Assembly: GCF_042643145.1 (NCBI RefSeq)
Contig: NZ_JBHRSA010000036.1
Span: forward strand, 1 to 39,064
Source of the DNA: Virgibacillus_O xinjiangensis
Lineage (GTDB): Bacteria; Bacillota; Bacilli; Bacillales; Amphibacillaceae
Reading direction: 5' to 3'
Length of the DNA stretch: 39,064 nt
The notes under the pieces were generated by a model. The model did not search any database, was not told the DNA's origin, and saw nothing but the letters and a program-made list of their open reading frames with translations. The translations under genes were made by a program, and so were the position numbers. Below, piece by piece: positions 25,455-34,596 of this stretch (positions within the stretch are counted from its first letter, which is position 1; each line of letters begins with the position of its first letter).

Positions 25455-26516
25455 ATGAAAAACTTAAAGATTGCATCTATACCTGGAGACGGGATAGGGA
25501 AAGAAGTAGTACCTGCCGCTATCGATGTTTTGAAAGCGGTGTCAGACGTTCATGGAGGGTTACAATTTGATTTCACAGAGTTTCCTTATAGCTGTGAATA
25601 CTACTTAGAGCATGGAGATATGATGGGTGAGGATGGGATTGATAGATTAAAAGAATTCGACTCCATTTTTCTAGGTGCTGTGGGAAACGTAAAGTTGGTC
25701 CCAGATCATATCTCACTATGGGGACTTCTGATTAAGCTTCGTCGAGAGTTTGAACAGGTGATTAATATACGTCCCGCTAAAATGCTTAGTGGAGTTCAAT
25801 CTAATCTACTTAACCCAAAAGACTTTGATTTAATGGTGGTTAGGGAGAATAGTGAAGGAGAGTATAGTTCGGTAGGCGGTAGAATTTTCCGAGATGAAGA
25901 TGAAATCGCCATTCAAAATAGTATATTCTCTCGAAAAGGAACGGAACGGGCTATGCGGTTTGCATTCGAGTTGGCTGCTAAAAGGCGGGGACATGTAACT
26001 AGTGCTACAAAGTCAAATGGCATCTACCATTCTATGCCGTTTTGGGACGAGATTTTTAAAGAAGTTTCTAAAGATTATCCAAGTATACAAACTGACTCCC
26101 AACATATTGATGCTTTGGCTGCATTCTTTGTCACGCATCCAGAAAAGTTTGATATTATTGTAGCTAGTAACTTATTTGGAGACGTATTAACAGATATAGG
26201 AGCAGCCATAATGGGTAGCGTGGGAATTGCCCCAGCTGCAAACATTAACGTGAACGGAAAATACCCATCTATGTTTGAGCCCGTACATGGATCAGCTCCA
26301 GATATCATTGGGAAGGGAATTGCAAATCCAATTGGGCAGGTATGGACAGCAAAGATGATGTTGGATCATCATGGTGAAGAAGAAATAGGATCCCTGTTAT
26401 TAGATGTGGTGGAAAGTATTACACATGATCAAATTATGACACCGGATTTAGGCGGTAAACATTCAACGATAGAAGTAACAGATGAGATTATTAAGCGTTT
26501 GAAGGAACAGGTTTAA
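25455..26516 (+). CDS. D-malate/tartrate dehydrogenase-like enzyme (isopropylmalate dehydrogenase family)
   Basis: This 353-residue protein belongs to the NAD-dependent beta-decarboxylating dehydrogenases. Marks are the start IASIPGDGIGKEVVPAA, the substrate loop LRREFEQVINIRPAK with the Arg residues, VVRENSEGEYSS, and DALAAFFV. ASNLFGDVLTDIGA carries the metal-binding Asp residues, and FEPVHGSAPDIIGKGIANP is the cofactor loop. The length and the GAVGN...LWGLLIKLRR pattern fit the TtuC/DmlA (YeaU, YcsA) branch, which oxidises D-malate or tartrate to pyruvate or related acids with release of CO2, rather than leucine synthesis. The neighbours (carboxylate transporter, FCD regulator, no leu genes) agree. 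AGGAGGTATACACT precedes the ATG. Exact substrate is not settled. Confidence 0.88.
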   Translation: MKNLKIASIPGDGIGKEVVPAAIDVLKAVSDVHGGLQFDFTEFPYSCEYYLEHGDMMGEDGIDRLKEFDSIFLGAVGNVKLVPDHISLWGLLIKLRREFEQVINIRPAKMLSGVQSNLLNPKDFDLMVVRENSEGEYSSVGGRIFRDEDEIAIQNSIFSRKGTERAMRFAFELAAKRRGHVTSATKSNGIYHSMPFWDEIFKEVSKDYPSIQTDSQHIDALAAFFVTHPEKFDIIVASNLFGDVLTDIGAAIMGSVGIAPAANINVNGKYPSMFEPVHGSAPDIIGKGIANPIGQVWTAKMMLDHHGEEEIGSLLLDVVESITHDQIMTPDLGGKHSTIEVTDEIIKRLKEQV

Positions 26517-26530
26517 CGCTATAGATATCA

Positions 26531-26566
26531 ATATATAAATCTATCTCCTTAGATAGATTTATATAT
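26531..26566 (+). repeat. Perfect 16-bp stem-loop between dehydrogenase and transporter genes
   Basis: ATATATAAATCTATCT and its exact reverse complement flank CCTT. There is no T run, so it is more likely an mRNA stability or processing stem than a terminator. It may set unequal amounts of enzyme and transporter. Confidence 0.6.
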
Positions 26567-26575
26567 TCTAAAATA

Positions 26576-26591
26576 ATGAAAACGCTTTCCA
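26576..26591 (+). promoter_or_regulatory. cre-like site for CcpA before the transporter gene
   Basis: ATGAAAACGCTTTCCA matches the cre consensus WTGNAANCGNWWNCAW except near its last bases. It lies 31 bases before the transporter start, where CcpA would block transcription when preferred sugars are present. Confidence 0.65.
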
Positions 26592-26622
26592 ATGAATTCA
26601 AAACAATAAAAGGAGTGGTTAG

Positions 26623-27966
26623 ATGGCCCAGTTGAAAGAAGAACAGATTAATGAAAGGTTAGAAGGGGACTTCAAGGAAAAACTAAAGATTGCAGGATTT
26701 GGCCTTCCCGTGTTCAGCGGAGTAGTAATTGTATTATTAATTGGTATTTATATGGAAATCCTTCCGCAAAACTTTGCCAGTGGGCTTATCGTATCAATGG
26801 TATTTGGACTTGCACTCATGTGGGTTGGTAATCAAATACCAGTTTTCAATACATTTGGAGGAGGGCCTATCCTCTGTATACTAATCCCGGCTCTATTTTT
26901 ATACTGGGGAATATTGCCGGAAAGCATGGGAGTCCTAACCGATAACTTTTACAACGAGATTGGTTTTTCGGATTTTGCTGTAACCGGTATTATAGTGGGG
27001 AGTATTCTTAGTATGGATCGTAAGATGTTAATGAAAATTGGAATTCGCTTTTTCATCCCGCTTTTGGCAGCTATTGCATCTGGCTTATTAATTGGGGGCC
27101 TTGTCGGTCATTTAATCGGATTTGGATTTAGAGAAACTATTTTTTATGTTGTAGGGCCTATTATGGGTGGGGGTATGGCTGCAGGTGCGATACCAATGGC
27201 AGAGATTTTTGCAGACACCAGTGGCCAGGATTCAGGGACTATATTAGCTCAAATTGCGCCTGCTGTAATGGTTGGCAATATGATTTGTATTCTTGCAGCA
27301 GGAACGTTAAATGGGCTAGGTAAAAGGAAAAATCGATCAAAGAGCTTTTCAGGTGACGGAGAAATATTAAGATTGGAAAACAATAATCAAAAAATTGATC
27401 TGAAAAGTGTAAGTTCAAAGCTTCCTTTCTCTGTAAACAGTCTGATTATTGGAATTATCACGGCTACCACTATCTTCGTTTTTGGAAAAATTGTTGCTGA
27501 GTTAATACCTGCTTTCCATTCATACGTCTGGATTATTTTAGGAGCTGCTGCATTGAAAATATTTAATGTCTTGCCATCTTATGTTGAGGAAGCATCCGAA
27601 GATTGGTATAACTTTATAACTAAGGCATGGGTGCCGGCTATATTAGTGGCGATTAGTGCAGGAATGATTGACTTTTCAAGTGTTATAGAGATTGTTACTA
27701 ACCCTAGCTATATCAGTCTAACAGTAATTACTGTAATAATAGCAGTACTTGCTGCCGGGTTTTTTGGGCTCTTGGTTGGATTCTATTTCGTCGAGTCTTC
27801 CATTGCTGCCGGGCTTGGTATGGCGGATATGGGAGGGTCGGGAGATGTAGCTGTCCTTAGTGCAGCAGGAAGAATGAATCTTATGCCCTTCCTACAAATA
27901 TCCTCCCGTATTGGTGGAGCCATTATGTTGATTATTTTGTCTCTAATAGCTCCTTTCCTTATGTAG
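26623..27966 (+). CDS. 2-hydroxycarboxylate transporter (2HCT family)
   Basis: This 447-residue protein has about eleven hydrophobic segments and the two GGXG loops that mark the 2HCT (CitS/CimH/MaeN) family: MGGGMAAGAIPMAEIF at about residues 183-198 and ADMGGSGDVAVLSAAGRMNLMPF near 405-427, followed by QISSRIGGA. These are cation-coupled carriers of malate, citrate or lactate in the cytoplasmic membrane. The hydrophilic loop (about 230-260) between the halves is usual. AAAGGAGTGG precedes the ATG. With the upstream dehydrogenase it would form a take-up-and-oxidise pathway for a hydroxy acid, probably D-malate. Confidence 0.9.
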   Translation: MAQLKEEQINERLEGDFKEKLKIAGFGLPVFSGVVIVLLIGIYMEILPQNFASGLIVSMVFGLALMWVGNQIPVFNTFGGGPILCILIPALFLYWGILPESMGVLTDNFYNEIGFSDFAVTGIIVGSILSMDRKMLMKIGIRFFIPLLAAIASGLLIGGLVGHLIGFGFRETIFYVVGPIMGGGMAAGAIPMAEIFADTSGQDSGTILAQIAPAVMVGNMICILAAGTLNGLGKRKNRSKSFSGDGEILRLENNNQKIDLKSVSSKLPFSVNSLIIGIITATTIFVFGKIVAELIPAFHSYVWIILGAAALKIFNVLPSYVEEASEDWYNFITKAWVPAILVAISAGMIDFSSVIEIVTNPSYISLTVITVIIAVLAAGFFGLLVGFYFVESSIAAGLGMADMGGSGDVAVLSAAGRMNLMPFLQISSRIGGAIMLIILSLIAPFLM

Positions 27967-28049
27967 AATAGGAGATAGTTACTGCTCTACTGTTCGGTAA
28001 AACGAATTACAGCCAAGGTTCAACTAAGTTTTAATCGACTTTTCGATCC

Positions 28050-28500
28050 CGAGCGTTTTGAATAGTGTCCTGGATGTAATTATCGACTAGCCCCTCAATT
28101 GAGGGGTGATTTTTTTGGAAATGATTGTATTTTATGCAGGAATTCGTTTAGCCATGTCGAATCTATATGTATGTAGTACTATTTGCTTATACAACGATTA
28201 AGAAGAATGGACACATGGAAACTGAATACATGAAAGAAGCCTATGGGTTGCTGTTTGAGATTGAAACCGGGCTGATTGAATACATTGAGCAAACAATGGA
28301 GGAAACCTATGGGATCGGCTGGCAAATCCAAGCTCCTGCTACCATGAAATACAAACCCTACTCTAAACACTTCGACTCCTTCTATTACCACGAACTCATC
28401 TCCATGCTTCGAGCATACCCTGTTTTGCTGATATCCCCAAAGACGTTTATTTACAATTGATAAGAACTGTTCCCATTCGAAATAAAAATGTTCATTGTAA
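28050..28500 (+). repeat. Direct repeat copy A (yolD 3' remnant, terminator, HEPN pseudogene)
   Basis: The sequence matches 33440-33890 at roughly 85-90% identity by eye. It starts with a yolD-like 3' end (GAATAGTGTCCTGGATG), then CCCCTCAATTGAGGGG, then the upstream and coding region of the HEPN gene. Copies A and B are direct and flank the large NTPase gene. Confidence 0.85.
28091..28117 (+). terminator. Rho-independent terminator in repeat copy A
   Basis: CCCCTCAA/TTGAGGGG is a perfect 16-base palindrome (28091-28106) followed by GATTTTTTT. It can end the transporter transcript. Confidence 0.8.
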
Positions 28501-28520
28501 GAATGCTAATGGGGTGATAA
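28215..28520 (+). pseudogene. Frameshifted copy of the HEPN gene
   Basis: From the ATG at 28215 the product follows the intact protein at 33603 almost residue for residue (EYMKEAYGLLFEIETGL, then KYKPYSKHF) to about residue 68. There one C is missing (ATACCCTG here, ATACCCCTG in the intact copy, near 28420), and the frame runs to a stop at 28460. In the other frame homology continues through QLIRTVPIRNK, but the HEPN motif RNKIAH has become RNKNVH and the 3' end is replaced by unrelated sequence after about 28500. It cannot make a working HEPN protein. Confidence 0.85.
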
Positions 28521-28628
28521 GAAGCTTATTTAGTTATACTATAACAATATTATAAGATTTAAATTTATGGCTGTTATGAATGATAAGAAAAAAAAAACAA
28601 AAATAACTAATTAAATGGAGGGGACACT

Positions 28629-31600
28629 ATGCCATTTGAAGCTGGTGGTAGAGCGGATAAGTTCGGGAATAGATATGAGGGGAGATGGGTAGTAAAGCAA
28701 CTACTCCATTTAATAAAAGAAGATATAGCGTCAATTACACTAGAAGCCGTTGGAGAAGAAGAAGAGGGGATTGATCTTTGGGTTAGAAATAAGGATGGTA
28801 CTCAAATGTGCTCACAATGTAAGGGGAGAAATGGAAGTAAAGAGTATTGGACTGTCGGTGATTTAGGTGCAAAAGGTATTTTTCAAAAAGCAAAAAAGCA
28901 ATTAGACTCAAGTGAAAAAGTTACTTATCAATTTGTTTCAGCAGTTAATAGTATGATGTTGAATGATATTACTGACAGGGCGAGAAATTCAAATGATAAT
29001 CCTAGAGATTTTTATAAATATCAAATAAAGAACAGTACAGATGTGCATAAAGCATATAGAAAAATTGTTGAATATCTTGACCTGAATCATAATTTAGAAC
29101 AAGACAATGAGCAGGCTTTTCATTATTTGAAGAGAATGTATGTTATCCATTTCTCCGACGATTTAGAAACAAAAACAACCTTGAAGGAAACTATAAAGTA
29201 TCTTTTTATCGGGAATCCCGAAACTATTTATAATCTGTTATTGAACTACCCAATAGAAAATGATTTATTAGGAAGAGAAATATCATCATATATGATAATA
29301 AATTATCTAGAGAGTCAAACTGACATTTCATTTAGGCAATTACATAAAGACGAGCGGATAATACCAAGAATAGAATACCTGAATGCTGAGTATGATTCTG
29401 CTTTTGTTAAAATTAATAACTCTCTCATTCATAGGCAAGAAAGTGAAAAGTGTTATAAAGAATTTCTGAATGGAAATTCAATAATTATACATGGGAAAGC
29501 AGGAAGTGGAAAAAGCGGCTGTGTCATTGAATTGTTAAATAAGCTTAAAGAAGAAAATATAGTACATCTCGCACTAAAACTAGATCGGCGTATTCCAAGG
29601 AATTCTTCTAATAATTATGGTGAACAATTAGATTTACCTGCATCACCTGTATTTTGTATTGATGCAGTTTCGAAAGATAAAGAGGCTGTTTTGATTTTAG
29701 ATCAACTGGATGCAGTTCGATGGACGAATAACCACTCAAGTACTGCACTCGAAGTATGTAAAGAGATGATAGCTGAAGTAAACAATATTAATAAGGAAAG
29801 AGATAGAAAAATAATAATAGTTGTTGTTTGTCGTACATTTGATTTCCAAAATGATAATGGCATAAAGCAATTATTTTCAAAAGTGGATACTAATATCAGG
29901 GAAGACACATGGAAAGAAATAATAATGAGTGATCTAGATAATGAAAACGTAAAGGAAGTTGTAGGGGAAACATATAATAACTTATCAATTAAACTTAGAG
30001 CATTGTTAAAAACACCTAGTAATTTATATATCTGGTCAAACCTAGAGGAAAAGAGACAGACTAATACTTTCATATCTTCTAGTGATTTAATAAAACAATG
30101 GTGGATGCAATTAAGTATTAATAGTGAAATTCTAGGTATTTCTATTAATGACTTAAATGACCTTAAAGATACAATAGTAAATCAAATAGATAATTTAGGA
30201 AAGCTAATGATTCCTATACAGATGGTAGGTCATTGCTCTAGGTTTGCAATTGAGCAACTATTATCCAATGGACTATTGATTTCAGATGGTAAGAAAATCG
30301 GTTTTGTTCATCAAAGCTTTTATGACTATTTTTTGGTTGAAAAAATGATTCAACAGATATTTGAAGGTAATTCAATCACTAGTATTCTGGGATTTCCTTC
30401 TAAACAGACGCCGTCGAAAAGATATCAACTTCAAATGTTATTAGAAAATCTACTAGACTATGATATAGATGATTTTGTAGATGTAGGACTTGAGATAATA
30501 CAAACTGAGAATATACGCTTTTACATGAAATATGTTTTTTTAGAAGTATTGGGACAGGCAGACTCAATCAGGTCAAAAGTGGAAGTATTCTTAAAAGAAT
30601 ATATAAATTCAGAATACTGGAGAAATCATTTATTGGATGCTGTATTCATTAACCATCCTATTTTTATAAAGTTTTTGATTCGTGAAGGTTACATTAATTC
30701 ATGGCTTAATTGTGAACAAGATAGGGAATTAGCAATGATGCTACTTAGATCTGTTAACTCTAAGTTACCTAATGAACTGACTACATTGCTTTATCCTTTA
30801 GCATTTCAGAAACCTGAATTGGATAATAAGATTTACAATGTACTATGTTGGGATATCACAGATGATTCTACTGAGATGTTTGAATTTAGGTTGGAGCTTT
30901 TAAAGTTTAGACCACAACTATGGAATGCATACATTTCTTGGGATAGACTTACTAATAATTCTCCTAATAGAGCGCTATGTTTAGTTGACATGATCGTTAA
31001 AAATGTTAACAAGCAGGTAATTGAGAAAAGACACGATTTGAGTAATAAGACAATAAAAGCACTTGCAGAAATTGCAAAAGATAGACCATATCAAATCTGG
31101 GAAGGTTTTATGCCATATATTGCAGAAAATACCAAAAATACTTTTTCAGTCTATGACAATAAATTAGATTTTTGGAAATCAAAACAATATATGGATCAAT
31201 TGTATGGAAGAGCTTATGTAGAGATGGTTAAGGCTTCAGGAAGAGAATTAATTAAGAGAGATATGAAGAATCTATTAAAAAGTTGTGAAAAATATCATGA
31301 TTACTTTTCACTTATAATAAATGAGATTTTATTATGCATTATGGAACGCTTGCCGATTGATTACTCTGATTATGCGATATGCTGGTTGATTGAGAATCCT
31401 CACAGAAGATTTTTCAATTACACCGGGGACTCTGACGAATACTTATTTACAGCTAAAAAAATAATAGAAAAACATTCTAAGACATGCTCAGATGAAGTGT
31501 TTAAAAGACTAGAAAACAATCTTTATTATTATCATGAAGAAGATGAGTTAGAAATAGCAAAACACAGATTTGAGTTTAATAGAGAAAATAGGAATGAACA

Positions 31601-33248
31601 GAATAAGCTTATAGTTCACTGGCCATTCTGGGGGGAGGTACAAAATTATTTAATTCCAGCCCTTGACCATAACAGAATATCTAAAATAACTTACGAACTT
31701 AAAAGAGTATTAGAGCGGAGATTTAAAGATCAATCTAACAGACATAGAAGGAATAAAGTTAAATCCGGGTGGGTTGGTTCAACTATTGGGAGTAATGCTG
31801 AAAAAATCACTGATAAAGAATGGTTAAGAATTATTGAAACGAAGGGCTATAAAAAGGCGAAATGGTCTTTATCAGAAGGGCCATTTTTGGAATCTTCTCC
31901 GGAGAAATTTTCCAGGGATCTTGAAAGAATTGGTAAGGATAATCCAGATAGAATTGCTAAACTAGCATTGGAATTGTCAGAAGACATTGACAACAACTAT
32001 GTTAGAGCTATTTTCGATATTATAGGAGAAAATGATGAAGGTAAGAATATTGTTGAAAATGAAAACTGGAAGCCTGTTAGTCTTGATGTAGCACACATAT
32101 TATATAAAAAATGGGGAAATAAAGAGGATATTAATGTTGCAATGTCTTTTTGTAGGGGACTAAAAAAAAGGGCAGAAGAATCGTGGGATAACTATATTTT
32201 AAGTGAAATATCCTATATTGCTAAGAACCACCCTAATCCCGAAGAGGGAAAACAAAATGTAGTGTCTTCAGATGATAAAGAAGGAAAAAAAGTTCAATCT
32301 TTATTTTCTAATTCAATGAACTGTGTAAGAGGATGTGCAGGAGAAACAATATCTTCTTTGCTGTGGGAAGATAGCAATAGATATGAATATTTGAAGGATG
32401 CTGTAGAGTCAATTGTGAAAGATAAGAATGTGGCTGTAAATATGTCTGCAATTGAGTGTATCATTCCAATTATGAACATTGATAAAGAATATGCTGTTAA
32501 GTGTTTTTTTGATTTAGTAAACAAAGATATAAGAATCGCTGCTCATCCATATGCGTATAACATGTTTTATCATTTATATAAAGAATATCCAAAATCCATT
32601 AAAGAGTTAGTTGTAGAAATGTATAATTCAAAGTTTGAAGATGTTGCTAAAGTAGGGGCTAATCATATAGCAAATATGAGTGTGCTATATGGGTGCTTTG
32701 AGGATATTATTTTTAAAGAAATTAAAAGATCAAGAGTTCAGAAAGAGGGCATCATCGAAGTAGCAGCTGATCTTATTGGTTATCAAGGATATCATGAAAA
32801 GTGCAAAGAAATAATCATGTATTTTTTTGATGAAGAAAAAGATGATGACCTTACTATTTCTTATTCTTTATTACTACATGAAGAAAAGCTAAATATACAA
32901 GAAGACGAAGAGTTTATTTTAAAATTGGTAAATTCTAAATCTTCTAGAAGAATGATGCGTCGCTTTGTAGATTTTATAAATGAAAATGATGTATCAATTA
33001 TAATATTCAAAGAAGTTATATTCAGTGTGATCCATAAGACAATTCAAGACTCACAGCAAGAAATTCAGAATGTTGGAAGTGAACTATATGATATAGCACC
33101 GGAACTATCGAAATTAATTGCTTTACTTTATGACAGAACCCACGATGATTTTGAAGTTAATCAACGTTGTTTAGATATGTGGGATAAAATGTTTGAAAAC
33201 CGAATTGGAACGATTCGAGAATTAACTAGGACAATTATGGAGATGTAG
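28629..33248 (+). CDS. STAND NTPase with N-terminal PD-(D/E)XK nuclease, Avs-like defence protein
   Basis: This 1539-residue protein has the build of an antiviral STAND protein. Residues 1-130 fit a restriction-type nuclease: Glu17 in GNRYEGRW, Asp49 in GIDLW, and Gln63/Lys65 in QCKGRNG. Residues about 270-560 are the NTPase: Walker A GKAGSGKS at 289-296, Walker B LILDQLD at 355-361, VVVCRTFDF as a sensor strand, and a winged-helix end (GKKIGFVHQSFYDYFLVEKM). The remaining 950 residues are helical and repeat-like, the usual sensor of phage proteins. AAATGGAGGGG precedes the ATG. The gene is clearly AT-rich compared with hsdR and betA, a sign of transfer. I cannot place it in a numbered Avs class by eye; a NACHT-type relative is the alternative. 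Confidence 0.72.
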   Translation: MPFEAGGRADKFGNRYEGRWVVKQLLHLIKEDIASITLEAVGEEEEGIDLWVRNKDGTQMCSQCKGRNGSKEYWTVGDLGAKGIFQKAKKQLDSSEKVTYQFVSAVNSMMLNDITDRARNSNDNPRDFYKYQIKNSTDVHKAYRKIVEYLDLNHNLEQDNEQAFHYLKRMYVIHFSDDLETKTTLKETIKYLFIGNPETIYNLLLNYPIENDLLGREISSYMIINYLESQTDISFRQLHKDERIIPRIEYLNAEYDSAFVKINNSLIHRQESEKCYKEFLNGNSIIIHGKAGSGKSGCVIELLNKLKEENIVHLALKLDRRIPRNSSNNYGEQLDLPASPVFCIDAVSKDKEAVLILDQLDAVRWTNNHSSTALEVCKEMIAEVNNINKERDRKIIIVVVCRTFDFQNDNGIKQLFSKVDTNIREDTWKEIIMSDLDNENVKEVVGETYNNLSIKLRALLKTPSNLYIWSNLEEKRQTNTFISSSDLIKQWWMQLSINSEILGISINDLNDLKDTIVNQIDNLGKLMIPIQMVGHCSRFAIEQLLSNGLLISDGKKIGFVHQSFYDYFLVEKMIQQIFEGNSITSILGFPSKQTPSKRYQLQMLLENLLDYDIDDFVDVGLEIIQTENIRFYMKYVFLEVLGQADSIRSKVEVFLKEYINSEYWRNHLLDAVFINHPIFIKFLIREGYINSWLNCEQDRELAMMLLRSVNSKLPNELTTLLYPLAFQKPELDNKIYNVLCWDITDDSTEMFEFRLELLKFRPQLWNAYISWDRLTNNSPNRALCLVDMIVKNVNKQVIEKRHDLSNKTIKALAEIAKDRPYQIWEGFMPYIAENTKNTFSVYDNKLDFWKSKQYMDQLYGRAYVEMVKASGRELIKRDMKNLLKSCEKYHDYFSLIINEILLCIMERLPIDYSDYAICWLIENPHRRFFNYTGDSDEYLFTAKKIIEKHSKTCSDEVFKRLENNLYYYHEEDELEIAKHRFEFNRENRNEQNKLIVHWPFWGEVQNYLIPALDHNRISKITYELKRVLERRFKDQSNRHRRNKVKSGWVGSTIGSNAEKITDKEWLRIIETKGYKKAKWSLSEGPFLESSPEKFSRDLERIGKDNPDRIAKLALELSEDIDNNYVRAIFDIIGENDEGKNIVENENWKPVSLDVAHILYKKWGNKEDINVAMSFCRGLKKRAEESWDNYILSEISYIAKNHPNPEEGKQNVVSSDDKEGKKVQSLFSNSMNCVRGCAGETISSLLWEDSNRYEYLKDAVESIVKDKNVAVNMSAIECIIPIMNIDKEYAVKCFFDLVNKDIRIAAHPYAYNMFYHLYKEYPKSIKELVVEMYNSKFEDVAKVGANHIANMSVLYGCFEDIIFKEIKRSRVQKEGIIEVAADLIGYQGYHEKCKEIIMYFFDEEKDDDLTISYSLLLHEEKLNIQEDEEFILKLVNSKSSRRMMRRFVDFINENDVSIIIFKEVIFSVIHKTIQDSQQEIQNVGSELYDIAPELSKLIALLYDRTHDDFEVNQRCLDMWDKMFENRIGTIRELTRTIMEM

Positions 33249-33340
33249 TTTATACGAAGAGAAGAAGAACAGTTATTTATATATTTTTGTCATAGTAAAG
33301 ATAGTTTTTTCCAAGAAACTTTATTATAACTTGAATTATA

Positions 33341-33490
33341 TATTATGTCATGTATGACTATACAACTACTACAGGTAAACTGTTAAAGATTAATTTGCTG
33401 TATAAACAGATTTAGTTAAATGATGAGGGTCAATCCATAATTCCTTTGGATAGTGTCCTAGATTCTTTTATTGACCAGCCCCTCAGTTGA
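33341..33490 (+). pseudogene. 3' remnant of a yolD-like gene
   Basis: The frame beginning near 33353 encodes YDYTTTTGKLLKI, then LNDEGQSIIPLDSVLDSFIDQP. It parallels the C-terminal half of the YolD-like protein at 24113 (YETIAGKLLKI, VIPLDSIMDIFID). A TAG interrupts it (at ATT-TAG-TTA, near 33412), and no N-terminal half is present. Confidence 0.8.
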
Positions 33491-33890
33491 GGGGTGATTT
33501 TTTTGGGTATAAATGGTTTTGATGCAGGAATTCGTTTATTCCTGTCGAATCTATATATACGTAGTACTATTTACTTACAGAATGATTAAGGAGAATAGGT
33601 ATATGAAAACTGAATACATGAAAGAAGCCTATGGGCTGCTGTTTGAGATTGAAACCGGGCTGAGTCAATACATTGAACAAACAATGGAGAAAACTTTTGG
33701 GATCGGCTGGCAGATTAAAGCTCCTGCCACCATGAAATACAAACCCTACTCTAAACACTTTAACTCCTTCTATTACCACGAACTTATCTCCATGCTGCGA
33801 GCATACCCCTGTTTTGCTGATATCCCTAAAGATGTTTACCTCCAACTGATAAGAACCGTTCCCATTCGAAATAAAATTGCTCATTGTAAG
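33440..33890 (+). repeat. Direct repeat copy B
   Basis: This is the right-hand partner of copy A. It begins in the yolD remnant and extends through the terminator and most of the intact HEPN gene. Beyond about 33890 the two copies are unrelated. Confidence 0.85.
33479..33504 (+). terminator. Rho-independent terminator in repeat copy B
   Basis: CCCCTCAG/TTGAGGGG (33479-33494, one G-T mismatch relative to a perfect palindrome) is followed by GATTTTTTT. It can end the NTPase transcript. Confidence 0.78.
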
Positions 33891-34016
33891 AGCGTTAATA
33901 ATGAAGAAATGGCGCGATTACAGGATACCTTCAAGCTAGTCATGAAATATATGTGCTTTGCAGAAGAGATAATTAGTGATGGCCGGAACAGAAAATCAGT
34001 TTCTGCTATACACTAA
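33603..34016 (+). CDS. HEPN-domain protein with an RNKIAH motif
   Basis: This 137-residue protein is all-helical by composition and has the HEPN signature R-x4-H as RNKIAH at about residues 91-96, preceded by IPKDVYLQLIRTVPI. The pattern resembles Swt1-like or DUF4145-like HEPN domains, many of which are RNases or subunits of toxin systems. The ATG at 33603 is chosen because AAGGAGAATAGGT lies just upstream and because the paralogous copy aligns from the same codon. The upstream ATG at 33513 lacks a ribosome binding site. The gene lies behind a yolD remnant and the Avs-like gene; whether it works with either is unknown. It may act alone as a small abortive-infection RNase. Confidence 0.78.
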   Translation: MKTEYMKEAYGLLFEIETGLSQYIEQTMEKTFGIGWQIKAPATMKYKPYSKHFNSFYYHELISMLRAYPCFADIPKDVYLQLIRTVPIRNKIAHCKSVNNEEMARLQDTFKLVMKYMCFAEEIISDGRNRKSVSAIH

Positions 34017-34596
34017 TTTTGCCTCTGTTAAGATGATTCATAGAAGAGGAATACATACTTTGATATACACTAAATTGGCTCTAAAATTGCGGGGCGGGTA
34101 GTAATATTTTTTTAAATGAGTCTGAGGGAATTTGGAATTTTCTCTTACTACGCTTAATCCCTGTTTTTATTCTTTATTGTTTTGCTCTTATATTCGTTCA
34201 TTACGCTGATAAGTTTCCTTACCATCACTCGCCGAATAGTGATGGTAACAGATCAAGGAAGGAAGTATTTGGTGGGGCATTCTCGGGCATTTCAAGATCA
34301 GGTGGAAAACGAAAAAGAAAGTAACAGCAGTTATGATGTCTTTGTCCAATAAAGTGTTTTATATGGAAAAAATCACTGATCTCCTTGTTACTTACTTGCA
34401 AATGTTTTTCAAGGAATGTTGTCTCCTACTGTCGAACTTATGAAAATGAAGGAGGAGATACATGATGGACAGTAATCCAGAAATGGTACAAAATGGTTCT
34501 AATGCTTAAGGATTAATGTAGCGACTACACTTAGGGGCAGTAAAATGATTAATTACTTTTTTAGAGTGGAATAAGAATGTATTTTTGGGGGATTAT
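34017..34596. other. Sparse stretch with a hairpin and a 15-codon gene start
   Basis: TTACCATCACT (34219-34229) and AGTGATGGTAA (34238-34248) form a perfect 11-bp stem without a T run. At 34462-34509 a 15-codon frame (begins MMDSNPEM) follows GAAGGAGGAGATAC, a strong ribosome binding site, but stops at once; it may be a leader peptide or the start of a lost gene. Nothing else is supported. Confidence 0.4.
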
